This document shows, piece by piece, positions 46,620-59,345 of a stretch of DNA of 64,000 nucleotides; position 1 is the stretch's first letter; each line of letters starts with the position of its first letter. The DNA is from Lutjanus erythropterus (Eukaryota > Chordata > Actinopteri > Lutjaniformes > Lutjanidae), in assembly GCA_020091685.1 (NCBI GenBank), contig CM034598.1:18705362-18769361 (forward strand). The letters run 5' to 3'. A program made the position numbers and the translations under genes. The notes under the pieces are model-generated. The model made no database searches. It saw nothing but the letters and a program-made list of their open reading frames with translations, and had not been told where the DNA came from.

Positions 46620-47460
46620 TTGTAGGGAGTAATTTTAGTGTTTCCTCAAGGTTTCCTCCTGGTAACCCTTCAACAAGGTTCTGAGAATGTTCTGCAAATT
46701 TAAATATGTTGTAGGACCGTAACCTTTACATTAACTTTACAGTAGAAAAAAACTTGTTGCAACATGTACAATGTTCTGGGGATGTGATAATAACAATACT
46801 TGCACAAATATTCAGCCAACCTTTCCAGAACATCTGTAAACCTATCAATAATGTTGTTTTCAAGTAGGAAAAAACTCTTTTATGACCTAGGGATGTTTAC
46901 ACAAACCTTCCAAGGACATTCTGGCAATGTAATCAAAACATTACTTTGACATCAGAAAAACTCATATAACATCCAAGGGATGTTAAAAACTTTCAAGTAA
47001 CTTTTCTTAAATATTCAGCAAACCTTCAAGAATGTTCTAATAACATAAAATTACCATTGGTTTTACATCAGAAAAGCTGCTGTTCTGGGGAATGTAAAGG
47101 GGAAGTATTCAAGTGACCTTTGAGGAAAACGTTCAACTAAAGTTCCCAGAATAAGTTGATTTTTACATCAGAAAAACTTGCTATTGTAACATGTAAGGCA
47201 TGTCAAGGGGGAAATTCAGCAAACCTTCCCTGAACATTCTGGGAACCTAACCACATTACTTTAATTTCAGAAAATCCCTTTTTCACAACCAGGCAACATT
47301 AAGGCAGAACTTTTAGATAGCCATTCATGAACATCAAGAGAACCTTCCAAAGATGCTCTAATAATTTATGTCAGAAAAACATGCCATTTTAACATGTGTG
47401 AAATGTTAAGTGGAGGTGTTCAAGTAACCTACCTGAAACATTCAGCCAACCATTCCAGAA
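46620..47460 (+). repeat. Degenerate tandem repeat, about 100-130 bp period
   Basis: Recurring phrases in order: ATTCAGC(C/A)AACCTT, CCAGAACAT or GAACATTCT, and TTTACATCAGAAAAAC, about seven times with variable spacing. Heavily diverged. It abuts the ATCT array at 47471. Confidence 0.6.
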
Positions 47461-47470
47461 CATACTGTAC

Positions 47471-47535
<65 letters not shown>

Positions 47536-47564
47536 GCTATCTAGCTATCTATCTAGCTATCTAG
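47471..47564 (+). repeat. (ATCT)n array
   Basis: About 16 perfect ATCT units, then several with AGCT substitutions to 47564. Confidence 0.97.
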
Positions 47565-48674
47565 TCACTCAGTCTGTCTGGTCCTTTCAACCACTGATTC
47601 AATACTCTTTGCAGTGATGTATTTCAGATGAAAAAAGCTCACTGTTCTGTACAAAAGACCCACTGCCAACCTGCTCTGAGCTGCAAAGCCTCTCGCTCGC
47701 CCCCCCTTGCCATAAATCAGATAATGTAACAGTAGCATGCTGCTGTGCTTTGTGAGAGATACAGATACAGCGAGGCAACCCTGTGCTCCCACTCCCACGT
47801 CTGAATACAATTGAAAGTGGTACAGATGAAATGTATCACTCGGGGCTAACTACAGCTGTAAGATAAATACTGTGCCACATACTGCTGTGGTGGCAGACAG
47901 GGATTTGTCTCTGTGTGATAGACCACGAGTGTGCACGTTATCAAATGTACACACGCACAACGGCATGTCTGTGTGTGTGAACCATCATACTATAGACATA
48001 TAGTAGAGGAACTGATCTAGTTTTACTGTAAGAGTATCTGATTGTTCCTTCTGTAACAGTATTTAAATATTGTTTTCCTCCTTTGCAGCAATAAAACACT
48101 TCTGTAGGTCAGTGCTCCACCTGTTATCTAGATAAATGAGATATTTACAACAGGTACGTGCACGGACATAGAGAAAATTGGCATGTAATCAAGCAAACAA
48201 GACTAAGGTTGTGATTGAATAGTCAACAAATTCTGTCCCATATCTTTTACCTAAACATCTGTCCTTGACTTTGATGACTTTGATGTCATGAGGTCAAGGA
48301 AAGTTGTGACGGAGAATTCAGAAAGACTGATTAAGCAAAAAACAAACCTGGCTATCCTTACACTATATTTTTGCAATATTGGCATAACTCCAAATATACT
48401 AATGTACGTATCATCATTCTTAACTTTCAATCACGTTGAATTGACAACAACAGCAACTTACATAATTATCTGCATCCCTTGTTAAAACCAACAATTGATG
48501 GTTTGTTTTTGTGAATGGCTGAATGATGCATTGAATGATGTATGTGGAATTGTAGAACAGCATTACCTCCTTTCCTTTCATAAAGGATGGTCCAGTGTTC
48601 CCTATGCTAAAGAAAGTATTGAAACACCTTTCTGTAGCACTTTGAGAGTTTGACCAGCTCTTATCATGACTGCC

Positions 48675-48850
48675 ACTTATAGGGTTTTCCATTGGCACTT
48701 TTGGCTGCATCGAGTCAAACTGCACCCCAGTGATTTGCATTTCCATTACCACTTTTAAAGTGCCGAGCGGAGCCGAGTTGCACCCGAGATGGGCCTTCTC
48801 TGGATTTGGGCCTCCGAGTGGGCTGCAGTGACACCTTGCCGACAGCGGCC
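48675..48850. repeat. MITE-like fish repeat fragment
   Basis: GGGTTTTCCATTGGCACTTT and GTGCCGAGCGGAGCCGAGTT match a common fish non-autonomous element family as I remember it. It explains the long minus-strand frame through this region, which is not a gene. Confidence 0.45.
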
Positions 48851-49160
48851 AGCCTGTGAACAACACCCCCTTCTTCCCCTCAAACAAGCATATGCAAGAC
48901 TTTGCTCATGTCTGTCAGCTTGTGTCTGTGGAAAACAGAAGAAAAAGCTAATTTTTCAATAGTTGTTGAGACACTTCACTCAAAATCACAAATGTCAATC
49001 TCATTTTACTGCTGGAGAAAAAGTCAAGGAATCACCAAAGTTAATGGTATTCATCCTCTGAGCAATCTTGGTCAGTCAGTCAACTGGTCCACCACTTTTG
49101 TCCGGACCAAACTAACCACCTGGAATAATTTTGTACAAATACCCATGGTGCCCAGAGGAT

Positions 49161-49297
49161 CAGATCAGGTCCACTGTCTTCTTTGTTTATGTATGTGTGT
49201 ATATTTTTGCAACATTTTTATGTGTGTTTGACAGTTTCCTTTTTTCTGTCTCTGATTCTGGTATAACATAAACAAAGAAGACAGTGGACCTGATCTG
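49161..49297. repeat. Perfect 32-bp inverted repeat with 73-nt spacer
   Basis: 49161-49192 (CAGATCAGGTCCACTGTCTT and 12 more bases) is exactly the reverse complement of 49266-49297. The spacer is T-rich. A transcript on either strand would form a 32-bp hairpin stem. No similarity to the MITE ends in this window. Confidence 0.9.
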
Positions 49298-50639
49298 TTA
49301 ATTATTAAGAACAATAATATGAACAATGGTAATGTAATATCACATACAAAGTGCTCTAACTGTAAAGAGAAGCTTTTTCTGTCTTTGAAAAGTAGAAAAG
49401 GATGTTTTCTATACAGTCACAGGTGTTCATATCCTTATCCAGCTCACTGTCTTAAACAGGTTAGAGTCAATATGTTTCATTAACTGTCTTTTTCTCCAGG
49501 TTAACCAAAGCACACTGCAACCCTCAGAGGTGTGTCTCAAAACAAGTCTTGCCAAGCAGCTCCACAGGTGGGTGGCAGCTTAGCCAAAACAAGTGTCTCC
49601 TAAAATGATGACTATGTTATAAGACACTTTGCATACATGTTCCACCCTGAGCTGTGGTGTTTTATCACATTTACCGGTCTGTTGAAAAGGCTGGAAAGAG
49701 CAGGATGAGGTTATTACCCCATCAACACAACATACAGATACACACAAACTTTGGGCAATATACTGGATATAGGTTAATTATTTTTACTATGTCGCAACAG
49801 GCTACATTATTTTTCTGGAGGATGTGCCAGCACCAAATAATGTAAACACACACTCACACACACAGAGACACACACACACAAACACACCTAGCAAGAGGGC
49901 AAGGAAAAAAAGGATTGCACTGAGGCAGCTTGCCGAAGGGCAGCCTGCCAAAAGAGTGGGAGAGAGACACACAGAGAGAGAGAGAGAGAGACAGAGAGAG
50001 AGAGAGAACAAGGGGGAAGAGAGAGAGCGAGCGAGGGCAGGAAAGTCCTTACATAGCCCACAGGAAGAGCTGTGTCAGGGCAGGAAGCTCCTTGTTTGGG
50101 CATGGAGGTTTCCTGGCTGGCTAGAAGACTGACATTTCCTCGACTGGTTGGCTTCTGGAGAGGGGATCACATGAAGGCTTGAGGGAGGCTGCAGAGGTGG
50201 TGGTGGGCCGCCAGCCGGGCTGGGCTGGGCCCGCTCTCTGGTTTCAGCTCCAGCGCTCCCTCCCTCCCTCTGTCTCTGTACAGCCTGCAGCTTGTGTCTT
50301 ATTGCTATAGCAGACACTTCACAGGCCAGCATTCATTCTCTGCAGTAATGACATACGGTACACCACTGTGCAGTCTGTAATGTAATGTGGCACATGTTGC
50401 TCTATTAGCATAGTGACGCATTTATTTTATAGATCATAAGGAGGCGGAGACAGGGTGAATATGTATGTGGATTGCATCTGCTTGTACCGATGAATATGTA
50501 TAACAATGACAGCTGTGACAGTTGTGACAGTTGTGACAACGAGTTTGCATTCACTGTGATTTTCATGTGTACTCAAGATGTATTCTGCTTTGGCTAGTTA
50601 AGATTTTTGAGCTACACTAGCAGCATGGGGGCATGGTTG

Positions 50640-50760
50640 GTCCACAAGTTTGGTCCAGACTGAAATAGCTCAACAACCACTGGATGGATTGCTTTGTATT
50701 TTGATACAGATAGTTCCAGAGGATGAAGTGACTTTAGCTCTTTCGGTGCGATGACGGCTA
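50640..50760 (+). repeat. Old dispersed fish repeat fragment
   Basis: GCTCAACAACCACTGGATGG, TTTGATACAGATAGTTCCAG and AGGATGAAGTGACTTTAGC match the style of a common teleost repeat. Non-coding. Confidence 0.4.
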
Positions 50761-51773
50761 GCCTTTAAACTGGCTTTGTGTATTTACACCGAATCAAGCA
50801 CTACCAGCATAAAGCCACCACAGTGTGCTTTTACACAGCACGCTGGCATTGTGGAACAAAAAGAGGTGTTACATGACACAACAGCACACCAGCCAGCAAG
50901 CGATTCTGCTTGCCTGCTCTTTACAATCACACACAGAGCTAATAACCTCATGGATTTATAACACAATTGTTTTTATGTGTTCCTGGATGTCCCAAAACAC
51001 TTTTTTTTGGCAATAAGCAAGGAATTCACACAGAATTGACCAGAAAGGTGCACTGTTAAAAGATCAGTTTACAGGCTAGATAGATAATTAGCTGTTAAAC
51101 TGCAGCATGTAAGCATAGCTGCACTTTGGTTCAGTTAGATACTGGTGTGGTCCTTACCTTTCAGTACCACTAACAGCACACTGTAAAGTTTGATTATTGT
51201 GTCTCTAATGGAACACCAGAAGTCTGGCAGCCTGTCTAGATACTGTAATGCTAAGAGGTAATTTCTGACTTTTAATTAGGTGCTGGAAAATATACACTTA
51301 TTTTCTATAATGTCTTCAATCAAGAAAAAAATATTTAAATTATTTCCATTTGAAGTGCTTGCTATGGTATTATATTATGAGTTCTGATATTCAAAGTTCA
51401 CTCTGTTTCCAATTAAAAGTCCAGCATGTAGTCTTGTAGTGCTTGTTATGTTTGAGCTCTTCTCAGTCAGTGTGCCTTCAGTGTTGCTGGTGACCTGTTT
51501 GTTCGCCTTTTCTGAAGCTGTGAAAATTGGTAAGCTACCAAAAACTCAAAGCCAGACACTTTTCCATCAATGGCTGAAACCTTGTTGTGGGCTCATGCTT
51601 CATTGCTTATTGATCGGCCATCTGTGCATTTGTGTTGACAATAAACTTAAACTGCTCCCAGACAGACAGGCAAACAGACAGACAGACAGATAGACAGACA
51701 GATGTTTCCTGGTAAACAGCAAGTGCTCCAATCAGACATAAATCTGTAAAGTGACAAGTTAAGTCCTGCACCT

Positions 51774-51833
<60 letters not shown>
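51774..51833 (+). repeat. (CT)n microsatellite
   Basis: About 30 CT units. A GACAGACAGATA-type short array lies just upstream at 51660-51705. Confidence 0.97.
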
Positions 51834-51841
<8 letters not shown>

Positions 51842-52479
51842 TAAGGAAAAGCAGCAGACTGAGAAAAAGGAATTAAAAGAGAGAGAGAGGATGGACAGTA
51901 GACAGGCAGCAGGGTGAAATACAGTTCTAGACACAAACAATCACAAATAAAAGTAGACACACATCCTCACACATGGACATTCACACTCACACTCATGTTT
52001 TCCTACTGTCACGTCTCTCTGGATGATGACCTCATAATACACAGCCAAGGATGGAAAGAATACATACTCTGTAAAAGTATTATTAGCCTAGTTTTAAGAC
52101 ATTTTATTCAAGTAAAAGTAAAAGTATTTGTGTAAAAATGTACTTAAATGTTACATGATGATGTGATAAAATACCTCAAATAGCACCTTTGACTACAAAT
52201 AAAGTGTATTAACATGTTTTTCCCTGTTCATAAACCTTTAAACATATTTTTTTCAAACCTACAACAGACAATGCTTCAACCTTAATTAATATTAAAGCAG
52301 ATTCAAGAAACTTTCATACTGCGTTTATTTTTGAGACTGTGGACAAAGCGGTACTGTTTCCATAATATTTATATATTGATTTATATAATAACCACAAAAT
52401 GTATCATCAAAAATAAAATTATCTAAATAACAATATTCTCTGCTTTGGCTAACATAACGCTGCCTGGAAAAAATGTAAA

Positions 52480-53050
52480 CACAGGCTATTGCAATGAGCT
52501 TTAGATTCAGATTTCAACAGTAGGTAAAAGTTTACTGGTAAAGGTCATAATGATAATACTGTTGTACAGAGAAATGATATGCACATTTGTGTGTGTACAG
52601 TAAATTTATTTTTGTAGAGATGTGTAATGTACAGGGTGCAGTGGTAAATATAGAGAGAATCCAGAAGCCATTGTAGATGGATAAGTGAGTCACATTCATT
52701 CCATTTGATAGATATTTAAGGAATATATGTCTGACAGATTTCGATAATTGAATGAATCATTTTGCATGTGATGGATCAAATGATGAAAGAAAGAGTCTGA
52801 CAGTTTCACTGAGAATCAACTCATCAGTTTTGATCAGTGAGTCATATGCAAGTGGTTATTGTGCAAATTTGTTGAAAATTGCACTTACTTTTGAACACAT
52901 GCTAAAAAGTGCAAGTTGCTTGAATGAATGAAAAAGTCTAATCTGACATTCACAGTATACTTGTTGTTCAGAGATTTGAACTTACTGTTTTGAACTGAGC
53001 TGAAGCAAATGAGAAAAACTGTAAATTGAGACTGTTTCATAATCAGTCAA
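52480..53050 (+). repeat. Direct duplication, left copy
   Basis: Shares with 54985-55545: GAGCTTTAGATTCAGATTTC, AACAGTAGGTAAAAGTTTAC, TGGTAAAGGTC, ATACTGTTGTACA, GAAATGATATGCACATTTG at the start, then GATATTT(A)AGGAATATA..GTCTGACA and TTCAGAGATTT.AAC...GTTTT, AGCAAATGAGAAA. Same orientation, about 2.5 kb apart. Confidence 0.75.
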
Positions 53051-53860
53051 AAACTCCTTGTAAGTACCAGCTACAAACGCTAGCATTTTTGATGACTGCC
53101 TAAACTCAGTCCTTTTGTTTTCTTGTGTTTAACCATAGTTGTCTTGAACTTTTTTGACTAGCAGTGGCAACTGGTATGCAATAACACTTCAATTGGGAGC
53201 ATTACTCGATCCTGGCACCAACAACACAGCAAGATGAAAGGCAGGTTATTTTGCCTCCTACTCTGAGATGATCCATGTTTGCCTCCAGTATTTCCTTTGA
53301 TTTTCCTCCAGCTAACACTCATGATGTAATGATGACATCAGCATTAAAAGGGTCTATGGAGCCTCGACTAGAAACTAGAATTAAATGGAAAACCTCAAAC
53401 TCAGACAAACAAACAAAAATAACTGTCACTGGATAAAATGGGCTATGACACGATGTGCCCAGCAAGCATTACTAGGCTTAAGAAATTAAATAACCTGCCA
53501 CCTCTTATATATTCTCATAAATAACCACAGAATAAAGCATCACCACAGCAGACAACACAGAGATATATAAACAATATAAACTCCACAGCAGCTGCAGCCA
53601 CAAACACACGTATTACAGGAAAGAGAGCTGCACACTTTGTGCACACACAAAACGCTATGTTGCTAGGCAACGAGTGGTTGTTGACGTTTCATCTGGAGAG
53701 AGTTACATCCTCAGTGAGTTTGTTGAACTCACCTGTGTGAACACTCTACTCGAGTCCTGTGCACCACAAAGTCCTCCGCAATCTGCTTGAGTTCACCTTC
53801 TTGTTTGATCATTTTCAAAGTAAAATGTAATTAGTCCATTGAGCCTCTCTTTCCACTATA

Positions 53861-54535
53861 ACCAGTCCAATCAGCCTTTCTGTCCCAGTATATCCAATCC
53901 ACTCCACCTCTCTGTCTCAGTATAACCAGTCTAATCAGCTTCTTTGTCCAAGTATAACCAGTCCACTGACCTCGTCTGTCCCAGTCTAACCAGTACAATG
54001 AGCTCTCTTCCCACTATAACCAGTCCAATCAGCCTTTCTGTCCCAGCATAACCAGTCCACTCCACCTCTCTGTCCCAGTATAACCAGTCTAATCAGCTTC
54101 TCTGTCCAAGTATAACCAGTCCACTGACTTCGTCTGTCCCAGTTTAACCAGTACAATGAGCTTCTCTTTCCCACTATAACCAGTCAAATCAGCCTTTCTG
54201 TCCCAGTATAACCAGTCCACTCCACCTCTCTGTCCCAGTATAACCAGTCTAATCAGCTTCTTTGTCCAAGTATAACCAGTCCACTCACTTCCTGTCTGTC
54301 CCAGTCTAACAAGTAAAATGAGCCTCTCTTCCCACTATAACCAGTCCAATCAGCATTTTTGTCCCAGTATAACCAGTCCACTCCACCTCTCTGTCCCAGT
54401 ATAACCAGTCTAATCAGCTTCTCTGTCCAAGTATAACCAGTCCACTCGACCTGTCTGTCCCAGTCTAACCAGTACAATGAGCCTCTCTTTCCCACTGTAA
54501 CCAGTCCACTCAGTCTTTGTCCCACTGCACCCTCA
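53861..54535 (+). repeat. 32-bp minisatellite in 160-bp higher-order units
   Basis: The 32-bp monomer is of the type ACCAGTCCAATCAGCCTTTC TGTCCCAGTATA. Five monomer variants form a unit of about 160 bp: the marker CCACTATAACCAG recurs at 53861, 54019, 54179, 54340 and 54500 (position of ACCAG). About four units plus edges. Minus-strand frames through it are periodic and not genes. Confidence 0.93.
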
Positions 54536-54984
54536 GAGTATTAAAACATTTTAAGTTGATACACCTGTTGGACACAAAACATTCATTTTGTTTCAGTAGC
54601 TCGCTCACCAGATGGTACATCAAAAACTGATTATAGTTTTGTCAATTGTTTTGGCTCATTTTTCAAAACAGCCTTAAGTTTCTCAAACTGTCACAACTGT
54701 TTCATGGAACATCACAACCTTATTACATTTTCTTTTGCAAAAGGTAGTAACTCATCCAAAGCATTTCATTTATGTTTCAAAACCTAATTTTTGTGTTGGT
54801 AAACCGCCAATGCCACAAAAATGAAAAGTTGTTTTTTCACTGAGTGAGAGATAATGTTCAAAATGTTTAGCCGCTTTTTTTCACTATGACAGTAAAACCT
54901 GCAAATGCTTCTTCGATACAAATCTCTTTATTTGTTGACACCGACGCTTACTATACTATGAAAGAATGTCAGTTATGTCTAGCT

Positions 54985-55545
54985 GAATGCGCTGCATATT
55001 GCACTGAGCTTTAGATTCAGATTTCAACAGTAGGTAAAAGTTTACTGGTAAAGGTCGATAACGTATAATACTGTTGTACACAGAGAAATGATATGCACAT
55101 TTGATATGCATATTTGCACAGGGGTGTGTGATAAACACAGAGGTGAGTAAAGTGTAGTTTACACCTTTCCCTCACTGACTGATACAGCTGATCTGAAAAC
55201 AGATCTAAATAAACTCTCAGCATCATTTCAAAGAGGTGAAGTTTACTTGTGTCCACTGCACCCTGATTATATGTACTGTGAACAGAAAATTCACCTTTGG
55301 TCTTTCATGTGAAGTCATATATTGAAAATGACACAAAATGATGATGTGATTCCTTGTTCATTACTGTCACCTGAAGCACATTTTCCATCACATACATAGA
55401 TATTTATGGAATATACATGCATGTCTGACAAACTTGTTATTGTGAACAAGATACTAGTTATTCAGAGATTTAAACGTAATGTTTTAAAATACTTAATTCT
55501 CACCCGAGAATTGAGTCAAAGCAAATGAGAAATGCTGTAACTAAG
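54985..55545 (+). repeat. Direct duplication, right copy
   Basis: Partner of 52480-53050. With it, this copy brackets the minisatellite, so a region of about 2.5 kb was probably duplicated in tandem. Confidence 0.75.
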
Positions 55546-56564
55546 GTAGATGCAGCCTCATGCCAACGTAATATAATGCTATCCATATTGATGTCAGTCT
55601 TAACTGTGGTATGTTGTTGTTGTGGTCAGGCTTGTTATGATTTTTTTGTGCTGTTCATAAACTATGAGGCCCAGCCGTGTGCAACTGCACCCTCTTACTC
55701 TCTGACTCTCTGCCAGTGAAAGTGTACATGTGGATGATGGTTAACTAAGTACAGAGGTCTCTCTCTGACATGGAGCTCTCTGGAGCTTAGCGCTGCAGCT
55801 GTGGACACAGCAGCAGCTTGTTGTCTGCTGCAGATGTTGATTTGACACCCTTTGTTTCACTCTCACACAGTTTACCACCACTTTTCCATACAGATGTGAC
55901 TTGACATGTAGCAAAATACAACACTTGAAAAAGAAAATGCTTAAATGTACTGCAATGAGTTTTTTATATATGATGCAGTCTCAGTTTAATATTGATGCAA
56001 CCAGGTCAGATTCAGTTGATTCCCAAATTTAGATGAAACAACTTACAGTATGACATGCACACCAGAAGAGACTATGTTTACATTTTCCCAGGCAACGTTA
56101 GCCAGTTAAAAAGATGCAGAGGGAGATTTTTCTGTACATAATTTTATTTTTGATGTTATATTTGTGAACACGGATGATACTTGTGCAGGATCAGCGAGGA
56201 GAAATGGGGCAGTGATAGAGCACAGGTGAAAATACGAGTCAACCTTGGTCATTCAACAAGTGGAGAGATTTGTGGCATGTGAAAGGATTCCTGAACTGAC
56301 CCTTGTCCTAGACAGTCCTCCTATTGACGTGTCTGTTTTATGTATGAAATACATTGCAAGATGGGGAAGGTCGCAGTAGACATTACTATTATACAACTGG
56401 TTTATAACTTTTTATGTTGGGCCTACTGCTGTGGGTTTATTATCATACAGACACAACATTACTGGGGAATACTGACACTTCAGATTTCTCAGCAGAATCA
56501 TTATTACCAAGCAACTAAGTCTGTTGCTGAAAGTTGCAGGCTTACATGTAACCTATAGATATGA

Positions 56565-56660
56565 ATAGTAGTGTTGTAGTGAAGACCACAAAACCAAGGC
56601 CAAGTCAAAACCAAGGGCGACATTGAGACCGAGACAAGACCAGGACTTGAGTCAAGACCA
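56565..56660 (+). repeat. Degenerate ACCAAGGCCAAG-type short tandem repeat
   Basis: Words such as ACCAAGGCCAAGTC, AAACCAAGG, GAGACCGAGACAAGACCAGG recur with a loose period of 6-12 bases. A common fish low-complexity repeat. Confidence 0.55.
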
Positions 56661-57330
56661 AAATCAAGGCCGGGTGGAAACTGAGTGATGAGTACTGTCA
56701 CATCTCTAGCTCTCTCGCCTCACCTGACATCTCATCATTGTTTATCACAAGCAAAAATATAACTTAGTTTAGGTGACAGAAGTGAGATGCTGAATAAAAA
56801 ACAAAACATAGCATGGAAAAGTTGAAACAGAGTCAACTTTTGAGAAATCCGACCTGATGTCATTCTGCAGTGCCCAATCATGAGTTGGCGATCAGACTGA
56901 AACAGCATGAAACATCTCTAAAACTGAGCGTTATCCAGGCGGAGTTCATGGACCTAACAATGATACTCTACCTATTGTGTCCTTGCTTTCTTAATTTTGT
57001 CTACTCAGGTTTGATGTCTAACCGCTGCTTGCAGATTTATGCTGCAAAACAGGAACACCAAGAAGCTTTATATGGTCTGTGTTCTTTTTTCGAGAGAGTC
57101 AGAAAGTGAACCTGCAGCTGTGGTAATTCAGGTTCACACTGAATGGGAAGGAGAGCGCTGATAGCAAGAAAATGGTGAATCATTCCTGTCTAAATGTGGA
57201 CTAAAAGTTTGAAGTGGTCTCAGCCATAACAATAGGTGTTGCACTGCAGAATTTACACACTGCTGTGTGGACTGTTTTGCAGATTAACTCTTTTTAATTT
57301 AAGTGGCCAAATTTTATAATAGATGCTCAC

Positions 57331-57543
57331 AGCTTCTTTCTCCTGTCTCCTCATTCGTTGGAGTGCATGTGAAGGGGTCAGGAAGTGACAGCCAGTAAGA
57401 GTAACAAAAATTGGGGATATCTTCACAGTAGTTGTAGTCCTGACTGGTCTTGAAATAAAATCCAGAGTCATAGAGGGTCGAGTTATTGATCTTCCAGAAC
57501 CACAAAACATACATTACTTCATCACTATGCATTCTAGAAACAG
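57331..57543 (-). CDS. Unassigned exon-like open frame
   Basis: On the minus strand a good acceptor (TTCTTTTTTAAACAG) precedes 213 nt ending at a GTGAGC donor, phase 1 at both ends, open throughout. It reads VSRMHSDEVMYVLWFWK, then INNSTLYDSGFYFKTSQDYN with three cysteines afterwards (YCED, NFCYSYW, FTCTP). The composition looks protein-like and has an N-glycosylation sequon (NST), suggesting an extracellular domain, but I recognise no family and find no partner exons. Could be chance. Confidence 0.22.
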
Positions 57544-58350
57544 CTGTTTAAAAAAGAAAAATAGTATTAAAATAAATTGCATTTTTCTTTTGCTCGCTTA
57601 CAAAACAAATGCATGGATATTTGTTCTAAACAGATCAAGATCTCAACTCCATGAGGCAGTGAACACACTGCCGCTCTGTTTTACACAGATGAAATCAACA
57701 CCTCATGAAAGTTTTTGTAGCTGCTTTAAGTAAACGTGAAGTTACAGATTCTTAGAAATACTCAAAAGTACAAATAAACAAAAACAGCTGTGTCACAGTA
57801 AAGAGAGTAAGTGTGATCTGTTTCTTTTTCACTTCAGCACAGCAGCCCTGCTGCTTATAGCATCACTGGCATGGCTGAAGTGGTGATGATGGTGTTTGTG
57901 GTTGCCAGGAATATGTTTGTGTGTGAGTGTGAGTTTGTAGAGATGTAGAGGTAGAACACTGTTCTACTTTAGTGTGTGTGGATGTAAAGATAAATGTGTA
58001 TTAGACCTCAGTGAATGTGTTTGACAAGAAAAAGCGCCAACGAATAAAATAAATAACGCATGTTAAAGGTAAAAGTCAATAGAGCATGTAGAAGTGCACA
58101 CATCAACAAGAGAAGATGGATGAGGTGTGCGAACGCAAAGTAAACAACCATTCATTTAACTGCAATTTCTCCTCATTTTACTGCTTTAGAGACAGAGAGA
58201 GACCTCATTCTCATCCTCACAGCAACTTTTAGCCCGCTGGTCTGGATAGAATAACAGAATAGGGCTGGGGTCACACTCACAATGGAGGACTCTATTAGCG
58301 GCAGTGTACAGAGCTAAATGCACATGCACACACACCCTGAGGTGTGATGA

Positions 58351-58351
<1 letters not shown>

Positions 58352-58397
<46 letters not shown>

Positions 58398-58398
58398 G
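58352..58398 (+). repeat. (GT)n microsatellite
   Basis: About 22 TG units. Confidence 0.97.
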
Positions 58399-59130
58399 TA
58401 CAGGTCAAATGTGTGGCCTCTGTGTGTGAATTATACTTAACTGCAGGGACATTTCCAGCTGTAAAACACACACACACACGAGCTGTGTGCACACTTTGTA
58501 ATCTAGCACCATTACTGGCGGTCACGCATTAGAGGATGAAAATGATGGAGGGCAGGAGGAGATAGGGCTGAAGGGGTAATTTCACCGACGGGCATCTGAG
58601 GTATTTATAGCCAAACGATTGAAGCGCTGGAAGCGTGCAGAGTTCATGATCTGATCACAGAGGTATCCTAATGGAAACAGGATAGCCAGAATACAGTAAT
58701 GCACAGCTCAGGTTGATGTTTGAGTCTACTGTATGGAAAACTTTGCTTGTCTCACCTTGTCAAAGCATTTCAGCGCTGAGCCAAAATTTTCCGGTTAAAG
58801 TTGGGTTATAGCTGTGGTCAAGGCTCATGACTTCACTTTGGCAGTAATAACCTGTCAACTGTTCCACATTATGAAGTAAAAGCCTACATACACACTTGAC
58901 AGAGCTGACAGATGCTGACATGCCGCTGCATGCAGTCACAGGCCCTAAATGAGGACCTAACGGTGTGGATGTGACAGAGATGTGGCTGTGCCGGCTCCAC
59001 AGCACACACTGCTTACGACTAACTAGCTGTTAGGAAGGCAGACAAGGAGAGACAGACAGAGAGAGACGGAGGAAAAGACGATGGATTGTTTATATTTATA
59101 TCTTTAAAACAGGCAGAAAATTAGATTACA

Positions 59131-59345
59131 TTAAAGACTAGTTTGACATTCTTGTGAAACACACTTGCTTTCTTGCTGGGAGATAGATGAGGAGACTGAT
59201 ACACTCTCATGTCTGTATGGATAATATGAAGGTGGATTTTACCTCTGAACAGAACCAGCCTGATTGCTTCTCCCTGTTTTCTGTCTGTATACTAAACTAA
59301 GCTAACTGGCTGCTGGTGGTATCTTTATATTTACCGCCTGGGTAA
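59131..59345 (+). mobile_element. MITE fragment (TTTGACATTTTGGG-type fish family)
   Basis: TTAAAGACTAGTTTGACATT at the left, then TTGCTTTCTTGCTGGGAGAT, ACTCTCATGTCTGTATGGAT and TAAGCTAACTGGCTGCTGG, all recognisable from an abundant perciform repeat. A fragment of the opposite orientation lies at 61515-61586. Confidence 0.6.

Noticed and set aside
48420-48887. 155-codon minus-strand frame
   Set aside because: Runs through a MITE-like fish repeat and unremarkable AT-rich DNA; no domain or splice sites.
53986-54525. Minus-strand frames encoding repeated DWTGY and WTEKLIRLVILGQR
   Set aside because: Periodic translation of the 32-bp minisatellite; the monomer length is not a multiple of three and frames break often.
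53861-54535. CRISPR-like array of short direct repeats
   Set aside because: A contiguous minisatellite without unique spacers in a vertebrate genome.
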